From the NCBI GenBank assembly GCA_964016885.1, contig OZ024748.1, positions 36,968,824 to 37,032,823 of the forward strand: a stretch of DNA of 64,000 nucleotides. Reading direction: 5' to 3'. Of this stretch, positions 53,001-64,000 are shown piece by piece (positions within the stretch are counted from its first letter, which is position 1; the number at the start of each line of letters is the position of its first letter). This DNA comes from Eledone cirrhosa (lineage: Eukaryota > Mollusca > Cephalopoda > Octopoda > Eledonidae). Position numbers and translations under genes: made by a program. The notes below the pieces were generated by a model. The model ran no database searches. It saw only the letters and a program-made list of their open reading frames with translations, and was not told the origin of the DNA.

Positions 53001-54240
53001 AACCAAACTCCCACTGTCACTGCCTCTGTCTCTCCCACTCTCTCATATTACACCAGGTCCCAACACAGAGGTACCAAACTCCCACTGTCACTGCCTCTGT
53101 CTCTCCCACTCTCTCATATTACACCAGGTCCCAACACAGAGGTACCAAACTCCCACTGTCACTGCCTCTGTCTCTCCCACTCTCTCATATTACAACAAAT
53201 CCCAACACAGAGGAACCAAACTCCCACTGTCACTGCCTCTGTCTCTCCCACTCTCTCATATTAGACTAGGTCCTAACACAGAGGAACCAAACTCCCACTG
53301 TCACTGCCTCTGTCTCTCCCACTCTCTCACATTACACCAGTTCCCAACACAGAGGAACCAAACTCCCACTGTCACTGCCTCTGTCTCTCCGACACTCTCA
53401 TATTACACCAGGTCCTAACACAGAGGTACCAAACTCCCACTGTCAGTGCCTCTGTCTCTCCCACTCTCTCATACTAAACCAGGTCCAACACAGAGGAACC
53501 AAACTCCTACTGTCACTGCCTCTGTCTCTCCCACTCTCTCATATACACCACGTCCGAACACAGAGGTATGAAACCCCCACTGTCACTGCCTCTGTCTCTC
53601 CCACTCTCTCATATTACACCAGGTCCTAACACAGAGGAACGAAACTCCCACTGTCATTGCCTCCGTCTCTCCCACTCTCTCATACTAAACCAGGTCCAAT
53701 ACAGAGGAACCAAACTCCTACTGTCACTGCCTCTGTCTCTCCCACTCTCTCATATTACACCAGGTCCAAACACAGAGGTACGAAACCCCCACTGTCACTG
53801 CCTCTGTCTCTCCCACTCTCTCATATTACACCAGGTCCCAACACAGAGGAACCAAACTCCCACTGTCACTGCCTCTGTCTCTCCCACTCTCTCATATTAC
53901 ACCAGGTCCCAACACAGAGGAACCAAACTCCCACTGTCACTATCCTCTGTCTCTACCACTCTCTCATATTACACCAGGTCCCAACACAGAGGAACCAATC
54001 TCCCACTGTCACTGCCTCTGTCTCTCCCACTCTCTCATATTACACCAGGTCCTAACACAGAGGAACCAAACCCCCACTGTCACTGCCTCTCTCTCTCCCA
54101 CTCTCTCACATTACACTAGTTCCCAACACAGAGGAACCAAACTCCCACTGTCGCTCCCTCTGTCTCTCCCACTCTCTCATATTACACCATGTCCCAACGC
54201 AGAGGGACCAAACTCGCACTGTCACTGCCTCTCTCTCTCC
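50069..54240 (+). repeat. Mosaic monomer segment
   Basis: The segment contains runs related to families B, C and D without a single consistent offset that I can establish by eye. Several units look reverted toward consensus relative to family B, for example GAGGAACCGAAC near 50803 where B has GAGGACCCGAAC. No gene or non-repeat insertion is present. Confidence 0.7.
51650..52430 (+). repeat. Short block of alternating AAACCCCCAC, AAACACCCAC and AGATCCC monomers
   Basis: About eleven consecutive units all carry CCTCTCTCTCTCCCAC and cycle among starts AAACCCCCAC, AAACACCCAC and AAACTCCCTC or AAACTCCCAC, with tails GGTCCTAAC or AGATCCCAAC. The AAACACCCAC start is consistently followed by the AGATCCC tail. 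This gives a local period of about 2 to 3 monomers, the only short-period higher-order pattern I could recognise in the window. Confidence 0.72.
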
Positions 54241-56430
54241 CACTCTCTCATATTAAACCAGGTCCCAACACAGAGGACCCGAACTCCCACTGTCATTGCC
54301 TCTGTCTCTCCCACTCTCTCATATTACACCAGGCCCTAACACAGAGGAACCAAACTCCCACTGTGACTGCCTCTGTCTCTCCCACTCTCTCACATTACAC
54401 CAGTTCCCAACACAGAGGAACCAAACTCCCACTGTCACTGCCTCTCTCTCTCCCACTCTCTCATATTACACCAGGTCCTAACACAGAGGAACCAAACTCC
54501 CACTGTCACTGCCTCCGTCTCTCCCACTCTCTCATACTAAACCAGGTCCAACACAGAGGAACCAAACTCCCACTGTCACTGCCTCTCTCTCTCCCACTCT
54601 CTGATATTAGACCAGGTCCTAACACTGAGGAACCACACTCCCACTGTGACTGCCTCTGTCTCTCCCACTCTCTCACATTACACCAGTTCCCAACACAGAG
54701 GAACCAAACTCCCACTGTCACTGCCTCTGTCTCTCCCACACTCTCATATGACACCAGGTCCTAAAACAGAGGTACCAAACTCCCACTGTCACTGCCTCCG
54801 TCTCTCCCACTCTCTCATACTAAACCAGGTCCAATACAGAGGAACCAAACTCCTACTGTCACTGCCTCTGTCTCTCCCACTCTCTCATATACACCAGGTC
54901 CAAACACAGAGGTACGAAAGCCCCACTGTCACTGCCTCTGTCTCTCCCACTCTCTCATATTACACCAGGTCCTAACACAGAGGAACCAAACTCCCACTGT
55001 CACTGCCTCCGTCTCTCCCACTCTCTCATACTAAACCAGGTCCAACACAGAGGAACCAAACTCCTACTGTCACTGCCTCTGTCTCTCCCACTCTCTCATA
55101 TACACAAGGTCCGAACACAGAGGTACGAAACCCCCACTGTCACTGCCTCTGTCTCTCCCACTCTCTCATATTACACCAGGTCCTAACACAGAGGAACCAA
55201 ACTCCCACTGTCACTGCCTCCGTCTCTCCCACTCTGTCATACTAAACCAGGTCCAACACAGAGGAACCAAACTCCTACTGTCACTGCCTCTGTCTCTCCC
55301 ACTCTCTCATATACACCAGGTCCGAACACAGCAGTATGAAACCCCCACTGTCACTGCCTCTGTCTCTCCCACTCTCTCATATTACACCAGGTCATAACAC
55401 AGAGGAACCAAACTCCCACTGTCACTGCCCCTGTCTCTCTTACTCTCTCATATTACACCAGGTCCCAACACAGAGCGACCAAACTCCCACTGTCACTGCC
55501 TCTGTCTCTCTTACTATCTCATATTACACCAGGTCCCAACACAGAGGAACCAAACTCCCACTGTCACTGCCTCTGTCTCTCCCACTCTCTCATATTACAC
55601 CAGGTCCTAACACAGAGGAACCAAACCCCCACTGTCACTGCCTCTCTCTCTCCCACTCTCTCATATTACACCAGGTCCTAACACAGAGGAACCAAACCCC
55701 CACTGTCACTGCCCCTCTCTCTCCCACTCTCTCATATTACACCAGGTCCTAACACAGAGGAACCAAACTCCCACTGTCACTGCCTCCGTCTCTCCCACTC
55801 TCTCATACTAAACCAGGTCCCAACACAGAGGAACCAAACTCCCACTGTCACTGCCTCTGTCTCTCCCACTCTCTCACATTACACCAGTTCCCAACACAGA
55901 GGAACCAAACTCCCACTGTCACTGCCTCTGTCTCTCCCATACTCTCATATTACACCAGGTCCTAACACAGAGGAACCAAACTCCCACTGTCACTGCCTCC
56001 GTCTCTCCCACTCTCTCATACTAAACCAGGTCCAACACAGAGTAACCAAACTCCTACTGTCACTGCCTCTGTCTCTCCCACTCTCTCATATACACCAGGT
56101 CCAAACACAGAGGTACGAAACCCCAACTGTCACTGCCTCTGTCTCTCCCACTCTCTCATATTACACCAGGTCCTAATACAGAGGAACCAAACTCCCACTG
56201 TCACTGCCTCCGTCTCTCCCACTCTCTCATACTAAACCAGGTCCAACACAGAGGAACCAAACTCCTACTGTCACTGCCTCTGTCTCTCCCACTCTCTCAT
56301 ATACACCAGGTCCGAACACAGAGGTATGAAACCCCCACTGTCACTGCCTCTGTCTCTCCCACTCTCTCATATTACACCAGGTACTAACACAGAGGAACCA
56401 AACTCCCACTGTCACTGCCTCCGTCTCTCC
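54241..56430 (+). repeat. Family D 2190-bp block, copy D1
   Basis: Markers at 54296 and 54646 recur at 56486 and 56836, offset 2190 bp. Distinctive changes shared by both copies are CTCTGATATTAGACC, AACACTGAGGAACCACAC and CCTAAAACAGAGG. The first of these removes a reverse-strand stop, so the only reverse frames of note (54506-54754 and 56696-56944) are accidents of this variant. Confidence 0.82.
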
Positions 56431-58695
56431 CACTCTCTCATATTAAACCAGGTCCCAACACAGAGGACCCGAACTCCCACTGTCATTGCCTCTGTCTCTC
56501 CCACTCTCTCATATTACACCAGGCCCTAACACAGAGGAACCAAACTCCCACTGTGACTGCCTCTGTCTCTCCCACTCTCTCACATTACACCAGTTCCCAA
56601 CACAGAGGAACCAAACTCCCACTGTCACTGCCTCTCTCTCTCCCACTCTCTCATATTACACCAGGTCCTAACACAGAGGAACCAAACTCCCACTGTCACT
56701 GCCTCCGTCTCTCCCACTCTCTCATACTAAACCAGGTCCAACACAGAGGAACCAAACTCCCACTGTCACTGCCTCTCTCTCTCCCACTCTCTGATATTAG
56801 ACCAGGTCCTAACACTGAGGAACCACACTCCCACTGTGACTGCCTCTGTCTCTCCCACTCTCTCACATTACACCAGTTCCCAACACAGAGGAACCAAACT
56901 CCCACTGTCACTGCCTCTGTCTCTCCCACACTCTCATATGACACCAGGTCCTAAAACAGAGGTACCAAACTCCCACTGTAACTGCCTCCGTCTCTCCCAC
57001 TCTCTCATACTAAACCAGGTCCAATACAGAGGAACCAAACTCCTACTGTCACTGCCTCTGTCTCTCCCACTCTCTCATATACACCAGGTCCAAACACAGA
57101 GGTACGAAAGCCCCACTGTCACTGCCTCTGTCTCTCCCACTCTCTCATATTACACCAGGTCCTAATACAGAGGAACCAAACTCCCACTGTCACTGCCTCC
57201 GTCTCTCCCACTCTGTCATACTAAACCAGGTCCAACACAGAGGAACCAAACTCCTACTGTCACTGCCTCTGTCTCTCCCACTCTCTCATATACACCAGGT
57301 CCCAACACAGAGGAACCAATCTCCCACTGTCACTGCCTCTGTCTCTCCCACTCTCTCATATTACACCAGGTCCTAACACAGAGGAACCAAACCCCCACTG
57401 TCACTGCCTCTCTCTCTCCCACTCTCTCACATTACACTAGTTCCCAACACAGAGGAACCAAACTCCCACTGTCGCTCCCTCTGTCTCTCCCACTCTCTCA
57501 TATTACACCATGTCCCAACGCAGAGGGACCAAACTCGCACTGTCACTGCCTCTCTCTCTCCCACTCTCTCATATTAAACCAGGTCCCAACACAGAGGACC
57601 CGAACTCCCACTGTCATTGCCTCTGTCTCTCCCACTCTCTCATATTACACCAGGTCATAACACAGAGGAACCAAACTCCCACTGTCACTGCCCCTGTCTC
57701 TCTTACTCTCTCATATTACACCAGGTCCCAACACAGAGCGACCAAACTCCCACTGTCACTGCCTCTGTCTCTCTTACTCTCTCATATTACACCAGGTCCC
57801 AACACAGAGGAACCAAACTCCCACTGTCACTGCCTCTGTCTCTCCCACTCTCTCATATTACACCAGGTCCTAACACAGAGGAACCAAACCCCCACTGTCA
57901 CTGCCTCTCTCTCTCCCACTCTCTCATATTACACCAGGTCCTAACACAGAGGAACCAAACCCCCACTGTCACTGCCCCTCTCTCTCCCACTCTCTCATAT
58001 TACACCAGGTCCTAACACAGAGGAACCAAACTCCCACTGTCACTGCCTCCGTCTCTCCCACTCTCTCATACTAAACCAGGTCCCAACACAGAGGAACCAA
58101 ACTCCCACTGTCACTGCCTCTGTCTCTCCCACTCTCTCACATTACACCAGTTCCCAACACAGAGGAACCAAACTCCCACTGTCACTGCCTCTGTCTCTCC
58201 CATACTCTCATATTACACCAGGTCCTAACACAGAGGAACCAAACTCCCACTGTCACTGCCTCCGTCTCTCCCACTCTCTCATACTAAACCAGGTCCAACA
58301 CAGAGTAACCAAACTCCTACTGTCACTGCCTCTGTCTCTCCCACTCTCTCATATACACCAGGTCCAAACACAGAGGTACGAAACCCCAACTGTCACTGCC
58401 TCTGTCTCTCCCACTCTCTCATATTACACCAGGTCCTAATACAGAGGAACCAAACTCCCACTGTCACTGCCTCCGTCTCTCCCACTCTCTCATACTAAAC
58501 CAGGTCCAACACAGAGGAACCAAACTCCTACTGTCACTGCCTCTGTCTCTCCCACTCTCTCATATACACCAGGTCCGAACACAGAGGTATGAAACCCCCA
58601 CTGTCACTGCCTCTGTCCCTCCCACTCTCTCATATTACACCAGGTACTAACACAGAGGAACCAAACTCCCACTGTCACTGCCTCCGTCTCTCCCA
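56431..58695 (+). repeat. Family D block, copy D2, mosaic
   Basis: The copy matches D1 in several registers: offset 2190 up to about 57168, 1979 around 57215, 3321 from about 57300 to 57650 (including the CCAATCTCCCACTG unit from about 53999), and 2263 from about 57654 to 58690. The order suggests repeated template switching or several unequal exchanges among neighbouring copies. Only monomers are present. Confidence 0.75.
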
Positions 58696-61400
58696 CTCTC
58701 TCATACTAAACCAGGTCCAACACAGAGGAACCAAACTCCCACTGTCACTGCCTCTGTCTCTCCCACTCTCTCATAATACACCAGGTCCCAACACAGAGGA
58801 ACCAAACTCCCACTGTCACTGCCTCTGTCTCTCCCACTCTCTCATATTACACCAGGTCCCAACACAGAGGAACCAAACTCCCACTGTCACTGCCTCTGTC
58901 TCTCCCACTCTCTCATATTACACCAGGTCCCAACACAGAGGAACCAAACTCCCACTGTCACTGCCTCTGTCGCTCCCACTCTCTCATATTACACCAGGTC
59001 CCAACGCAGAGGAACCAAACTCCCACTGTCACTGCCTCTGTCTCTCCCACTCTCTCATATTAGACCAGGTCATAACACAGAGGAACCAAACTCCCACTGT
59101 CACTGCCTCTGTCTCTCTTACTCTCTCATATTACACCAGGTCCCAACACAGAGGGACCAAACTCCCACTGTCACTGCCTCTCTCTCTCTTACTCTCTCAT
59201 ATTACACCAGGTCCCAACACAGAGGGACCAAACTCCCACTGTCACTGCCTCTCTGTCTCCCACTCTCTCATATTACACCAGGTCCCAACACAGAGGAACC
59301 AAACTCCCACTGTCACTGCCTCTGTCTCTCCCACTCTCTCATATTACACCAGGTCCTAACACAGAGGAACCAAATCCCCACTGTCACTGCCTCTCTCTCT
59401 CCCACTCTCTCATATTACACCAGGTCCTAACACAGAGGAACCAAACTCCCACTGTCACTCCCTCCGTCTCTCCCACTCTCTCATACTAAACCAGGTCCAA
59501 CACAGGGGAACCAAACTCCCACCGTCACTGCCTCTGTCGCTCCCACTCTCTCATATTACACCAGGTCCCAACACAGAGGAACCAAACTCCCACTGTCACT
59601 GCCTCCGTCTCTCCCACTCTCTCATACTAAACCAGGTCCAACACAGAGGAACCAAACTCCTACTGTCACTGCCTCTGTCTCTCCCACTCTCTCATATACA
59701 CCAGGTCCAAACACAGAGGTACGAAACCCCAACTGTCACTGCCTCTGTCTCTCCCACTCTCTCATATTACACCAGGTCCTAATACAGAGGAACCAAACTC
59801 CCACTGTCACTGCCTCCGTCTCTCCCACTCTCTCATACTAAACCAGGTCCAACACAGAGGAACCAAACTCCTACTGTCACTGCCTCTGTCTCTCCCACTC
59901 TCTCATATACACCAGGTCCGAACACAGAGGTATGAAACCCCCACTGTCACTGCCTCTGTCTCTCCCACTCTCTCATATTACACCAGGTACTAACAGAGAG
60001 GAACCAAACTCCCACTGTCACTGCCTCCGTCTCTCCCACTCTCTCATACTAAACCAGGTCCAACACAGAGGAACCAAACTCCCACTGTCACTGCCTCTGT
60101 CTCTCCCACTCTCTCATATACACCAGGTCCGAACACAGAGGTACGAGACCCCCACTGTCACTGCCTCTGTCTCTCCCACTCTCTCATATTACACCAGGTC
60201 GTAACACAGAGGAACCAAACTCCCACTGTCACTGCCTCTGTCTCTCCCACTCTCTCATAATACACCAGGTCCCAACACAGAGGAACCAAACTCCCACTGT
60301 CACTGCCTCTGTCTCTCCCACTCTCTCATATTACACCAGGTCCCAACACAGAGGAACCAAACTCCCACTGTCACTGCCTCTGTCTCTTCCACTCTCTCAT
60401 ATTACACCAGGTCCCAACACAGAGGAACCAAACTCCCACTGTCACTATCCTCTGTCTCTCCCACTCTCTCATATTACACCATGTCCCAACACAGAGGGAC
60501 CAAACTCGCACTGTCACTGCCTCTGTCTCTCCCACTCTCTCATATTACATCAGGTCCTAACACAGAGGAACCAAACTCCCACTGTCACTGCCTCTGTCTC
60601 TCCCACTCTCTCATATTACACCAGGTCCCAACACAGAGGAACCAAACTCCCACTGTCACTGCCTCTGTCTCTCCCACTCTCTCATATTACACCAGGTCCC
60701 AACACAGAGGAACCAAACTCCCACTGTCACTGCCTCTGTCGCTCCCACTCTCTCATATTACACCAGGTCCCAACGCAGAGGAACCAAACTCCCACTGTCA
60801 CTGCCTCTGTCTCTCCCACTCTCTCATATTAGACCAGGTCATAACACAGAGGAACCAAACTCCCACTGTCACTGCCTCTGTCTCTCTTACTCTCTCATAT
60901 TACACCAGGTCCCAACACAGAGGGACCAAACTCCCACTGTCACTGCCTCTCTCTCTCTTACTCTCTCATATTACACCAGGTCCCAACACAGAGGGACCAA
61001 ACTCCCACTGTCAATGCCTCTCTCTCTCCCACTCTCTCATATTACACCAGGTCCCAACACAGAGGAACCAAACTCCCACTGTCACTGCCTCTGTCTCTCC
61101 CACTCTCTCATATTACACCAGGTCCTAACACAGATGAACCAAACCCCCACTGTCACTGCCTCTCTCTCTCCCACTCTCTCATATTACACCAGGTCCTAAC
61201 ACAGAGGAACCAAACCCCCACTATCACTGCCCCTCTCTCTCCCACTCTCTCATATTACACCAGGTCCTAACACAGAGGAACCAAACTCCCACTGTCACTC
61301 CCTCCGTCTCTCCCACTCTCTCATACTAAACCAGGTCCAACACAGGGGAACCAAACTCCCACTGTCACTGCCTCTGTCGCTCCCACTCTCTCATATTACA
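58696..61400 (+). repeat. Overlapping partial duplications near the right side
   Basis: About 58235-58770 recurs at 59578-60113 (offset 1343), with CCCCAACTGTCAC at both 58386 and 59729. About 58900-59540 recurs at 60669-61380 with offset 1769, then 1840 after one extra monomer near 61.2 kb. Shared markers are CTGTCGCTCCC, CCAACGCAGAGG and CACAGGGGAACC. No gene is present. Confidence 0.74.
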
Positions 61401-64000
61401 CCAGGTCCCAACACAGAGGAACCAAACTCCCACTGTCACTGCCTCTGTCTCTCCCACTCTCTCATATTAGACCAGGTCATAACACAGAGGAACCAAACTC
61501 CCACTGTCACTGCCTCTGTCTCTCTTACTCTCTCATATTACACCAGGTCCCAACACAGAGGGACCAAACTCCCACTGTCACTGCCTCTCTCTCTCCCGCT
61601 CTCTCATATTACACCAGGTCCCAACACAGAGGAACCAAACTCCCACTGTCACTGCCTCCGTCTCTCCCACTCTCTTATACTAAACCAGGTCCAACACAGA
61701 GGAACCAAACTCCCACTGTCACTGCCTCTGTCTCTCCCACTCTCTCATATTACCTCAGGTCCCAACACAGAGGAACCAAACTCCCACTGTCACTGCCTCT
61801 GTCTCTCCCACTCTCTCATATTACACCAGGTCCCAACACAGAGGAACCAAACTCCCACTGTCACTGCCTCTGTCTCTCCCACTCTCTCATATTACACCAG
61901 GTCCTAACACAGAGGAACCAAACCCCCACTGTCACTGCCTCTCTCTCTCCCACTCTCTCATATTACACCAGGTCCTAACACAGAGGAACCAAACTCCCAC
62001 TGTCACTGCCTCCGTCTCTCCCACTCTCTCATACTAAACCAGGTCCAACACAGAGGAACCAAACTCCCACTGTCACTGCCTCTGTCTCTCCCATTCTCTC
62101 ATATACACCAGGTCCGAACACTGAGGTACGAGACCCCCACTATCACTGCCTCTGTCTCTCCCACTCTCTCATATTACACCAGGTCCTAACACAGAGGAAC
62201 CAAACTCCCACTATCACTGCCTCTGTCTCTCCCACTCTCTCATATTACACCAGGTCCCAACACAGAGGAACCAAACTCCCACTGTCACTGCCTCTGTCTC
62301 TCCCACTCTCTCATATTACACCAGGTCCCAACACAGAGGAACCAAACTCCCACTGTCACTGTCTCTGTCTCTCCCACTCTCTCATATTACACCAGGTCCT
62401 AACACAGAGGAAGCAAACTCCCACTGTCACTGCCTCTGTCTCTCCCACTCTCTCATATTACACCAGGTCCCAACACAGAGGAACCAAACTCCCACTGTCA
62501 CTGCCTCTCTCTCTCCCACTCTCTCATATTAGACCAGGTCATAACACAGAGGAATGAAACTCCCACTGTCACTGCCTCTGTCTCTCCCACTCTCTCATAT
62601 TACACCAGGTCCTAACACAGAGGAACCAAACCCCCACTGTCACTGCCCCTCTCTCTCCCACTCTCTCATATTACACCAGGTCCCAACACAGAGGAACCAA
62701 ACTCCCACTGTCACTGCCTCTGTCTCTCCCACTCTCTCATATTACACCAGGTCCTAACACAGAGGAACCAAACCCCCACTGTCACTGCCCCTCTCTCTCC
62801 CACTCTCTCATATTACACCAGGTCCCAACACATAGGAACCAAACTCCCACTGTCACTGCCTCTGTCTCTCCCACTCTCTCATATTAGACCAGGTCATAAC
62901 ACAGAGGAACCAAACTCCCACTGTCTCTGCCCCTGTCTCTCCCACTCTCTCATATTACACCAGGCCCCAACACAGAGGAACCAAACTCCCACTGTCACTG
63001 CCTCTGTCTCTCCCACTCTCTCATATTACACCAGGTCCTAACACAGAGGAACCAAACCCCCACTGTCACTGCCTCTCTCTCTCCCAGTCTCTAATATTAC
63101 ACCAGGTCCTAACACAGAGGAACCAAACCCCCACTGTCACTGCCTCTCTCTCTCCCACTCTCTCATATTACACCAGGTCCCAACACGGAGGAACCAAACT
63201 CCCAATCTCACTGCCTCTGTCTCTCCCACTCTCTCATATTACACCAGGTCCCAACACAGAGGAACCAAACTCCCACTGTCACTTCCTCTGACTCTCCCAC
63301 TCTCTCATATTACACCAGGTCCCAACCCAGAGGAACCAAACTCCCGCTGTCACTGCCTCTGTCTCTCCCACTCTCTCATATTACACCAGGTCCTAACACA
63401 GAGGAACCAAACCCCCACTGTCACTGCCTCTCTCTCTCCCACTCTCTCATATTACACCAGGTCCTAACACAGAGGAACCAAACCCCCACTGTCACTGCCT
63501 CCGTCTCTCCCACACTCTCATACTAAACCAGGTCCAACACAGAGAAACCAAACTCCCGCTGTCACTGCCTCTGTCTCTCCCACTCTCTCATATTACACCA
63601 GGTCCTAACACAGAGGAACCAAACTCCCACTGTCACTGCCTCTGTCTCACCCACTCTCTCATATTACACCAGGTCCGAACACAGAGGAACCAAACTCCCA
63701 CTGTCACTGCCTCTGTCTCTCCCACTCTCTCATATTACACCAGGTCCCAACACAGAGGAACCAAACTCCCACTGTCACTGCCTCTGTCTCTCCCACTCTC
63801 TCATATTACACCAGGTCCCAACACAGAGGAACCAAACTCCCACTGTCACTGCCTCTGTCTCTCCCACTCTCTCATATTACACCAGGTCCCAACACAGAGG
63901 AACCAAACTCCCACTGTCACTGTCTCCGTCTCTCCCACCTTCTCATACTAAACCAGGTCCCAACACAGAGGAACCAAACTCCCACTGTCACTGCCTGTGT
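61401..64000 (+). repeat. Less ordered monomers at the right end
   Basis: Monomers here are mostly consensus-like with scattered private substitutions, such as CCCAGTCTCTAATATT near 63086, AACCCAGAGG near 63328, CTCCCGCTGTC near 63342 and CACGGAGG near 63186. I could not find a long higher-order period. GAGGAATGAAACTCC near 62551 creates a start codon by chance. The array continues past the window edge. Confidence 0.75.

Larger units (their letters stand above)
1..64000 (+). repeat. 71-bp satellite array filling the whole window
   Basis: Every line of the window is a copy of one monomer of about 71 bp, always in the same orientation, giving roughly 900 copies. Each monomer can be phased on GGAACCAAAC, followed by CACTGTCACTGCC, a pyrimidine-rich stretch, CTCTCTCATATTACACC and AGGTCCCAACACAGA. 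The consensus holds 18 A, 29 C, 8 G and 16 T (52% GC, strong C over G on this strand) and no CpG. Neither edge of the array lies in the window. I see no inserted unique sequence, mobile element or inverted segment. An array of this kind is typical of nuclear eukaryotic satellite DNA; its chromosomal position and any function cannot be read from the sequence. Confidence 0.97.

Noticed and set aside
54506..54754. A reverse-strand open frame of 82 residues (also 56696-56944)
   Set aside because: It exists only because the CTCTGATATTAGACC and CATACTAAACC variants remove reverse-strand stops. The two occurrences are the two copies of family D.
1..64000. CRISPR array
   Set aside because: The whole 71-bp period is repeated with no alternation of short conserved repeats and unique spacers, and there are no cas genes.
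1..64000. Tandem-repeat surface or mucin-type protein exon
   Set aside because: The monomer length is not a multiple of 3, 70-, 72- and 73-bp variants shift the frame, and stops are frequent. A coding repeat would preserve one frame.
1..64000. Telomeric repeat, rDNA spacer or mobile element content
   Set aside because: No short G-rich telomere unit, no rRNA-like sequence, and no transposase, reverse transcriptase, terminal inverted repeat or poly(A) tail was seen anywhere.
1..64000. Stable G-quadruplex on the reverse strand
   Set aside because: GGG tracts occur about every 24 bp, leaving loops of around 20 bases, too long for a standard quadruplex prediction.
1..64000. Assignment to a particular species or animal group
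   Set aside because: Satellite monomers are often species-specific and nothing else in the window is informative. Any name would be a guess.

Overview
The whole 64-kb window is one uninterrupted tandem-repeat (satellite or large minisatellite) array. The monomer is about 71 bp, and some 900 copies lie head to tail in a single orientation from base 1 to base 64000. No unique flanking DNA is visible at either end, so the array is longer than the window. I find no supportable protein-coding gene, tRNA, rRNA, CRISPR array, transposon, origin or attachment site. The open reading frames present are by-products of the repeat. The consensus monomer has no stop codon in any of the three forward frames, and 71 is not a multiple of 3. 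A frame therefore cycles through all three readings of the monomer and makes a 71-residue pseudo-repeat until a variant monomer supplies a stop.

This architecture points to a nuclear eukaryotic chromosome, in a heterochromatic, subtelomeric, pericentromeric or other satellite-rich region. The sequence alone does not let me name the species or clade. The + strand is strongly C-rich and G-poor: the consensus has 29 C, 8 G, 18 A and 16 T. The consensus has no CpG; CpGs occur only in variant monomers.

Layout. Monomer variants (70, 71, 72, 73 and one 95 bp, plus diagnostic substitutions) are arranged in long higher-order blocks that were themselves duplicated. 1-12489: family A, a 5173-bp period followed by a 2407-bp tandem duplication. 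12490-13875: a rearranged partial copy of the window's start. 13876-16423: a 1274-bp block present twice. 16310-22034: a block of about 2.5 kb present twice, overlapping family B. 17877-41537: family B, three near-identical copies of a 7579-bp higher-order unit, the middle one carrying 924 bp extra. 41538-43911: mosaic. 43912-50068: family C, a 3114-bp block present twice. 50069-54240: mosaic containing a short block built from three alternating monomer types. 54241-58695: family D, a 2190-bp period breaking into a mosaic. 58696-61400: further partial duplications. 61401-64000: less clearly ordered monomers with more private substitutions.

The interest here is genomic structure: nested in-register duplications, strand asymmetry and a possible 24-bp substructure. 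I see no multi-gene system. Block coordinates were read by eye from diagnostic variants. Junctions are uncertain by up to about one monomer, because recombination within identical monomers leaves no exact breakpoint.
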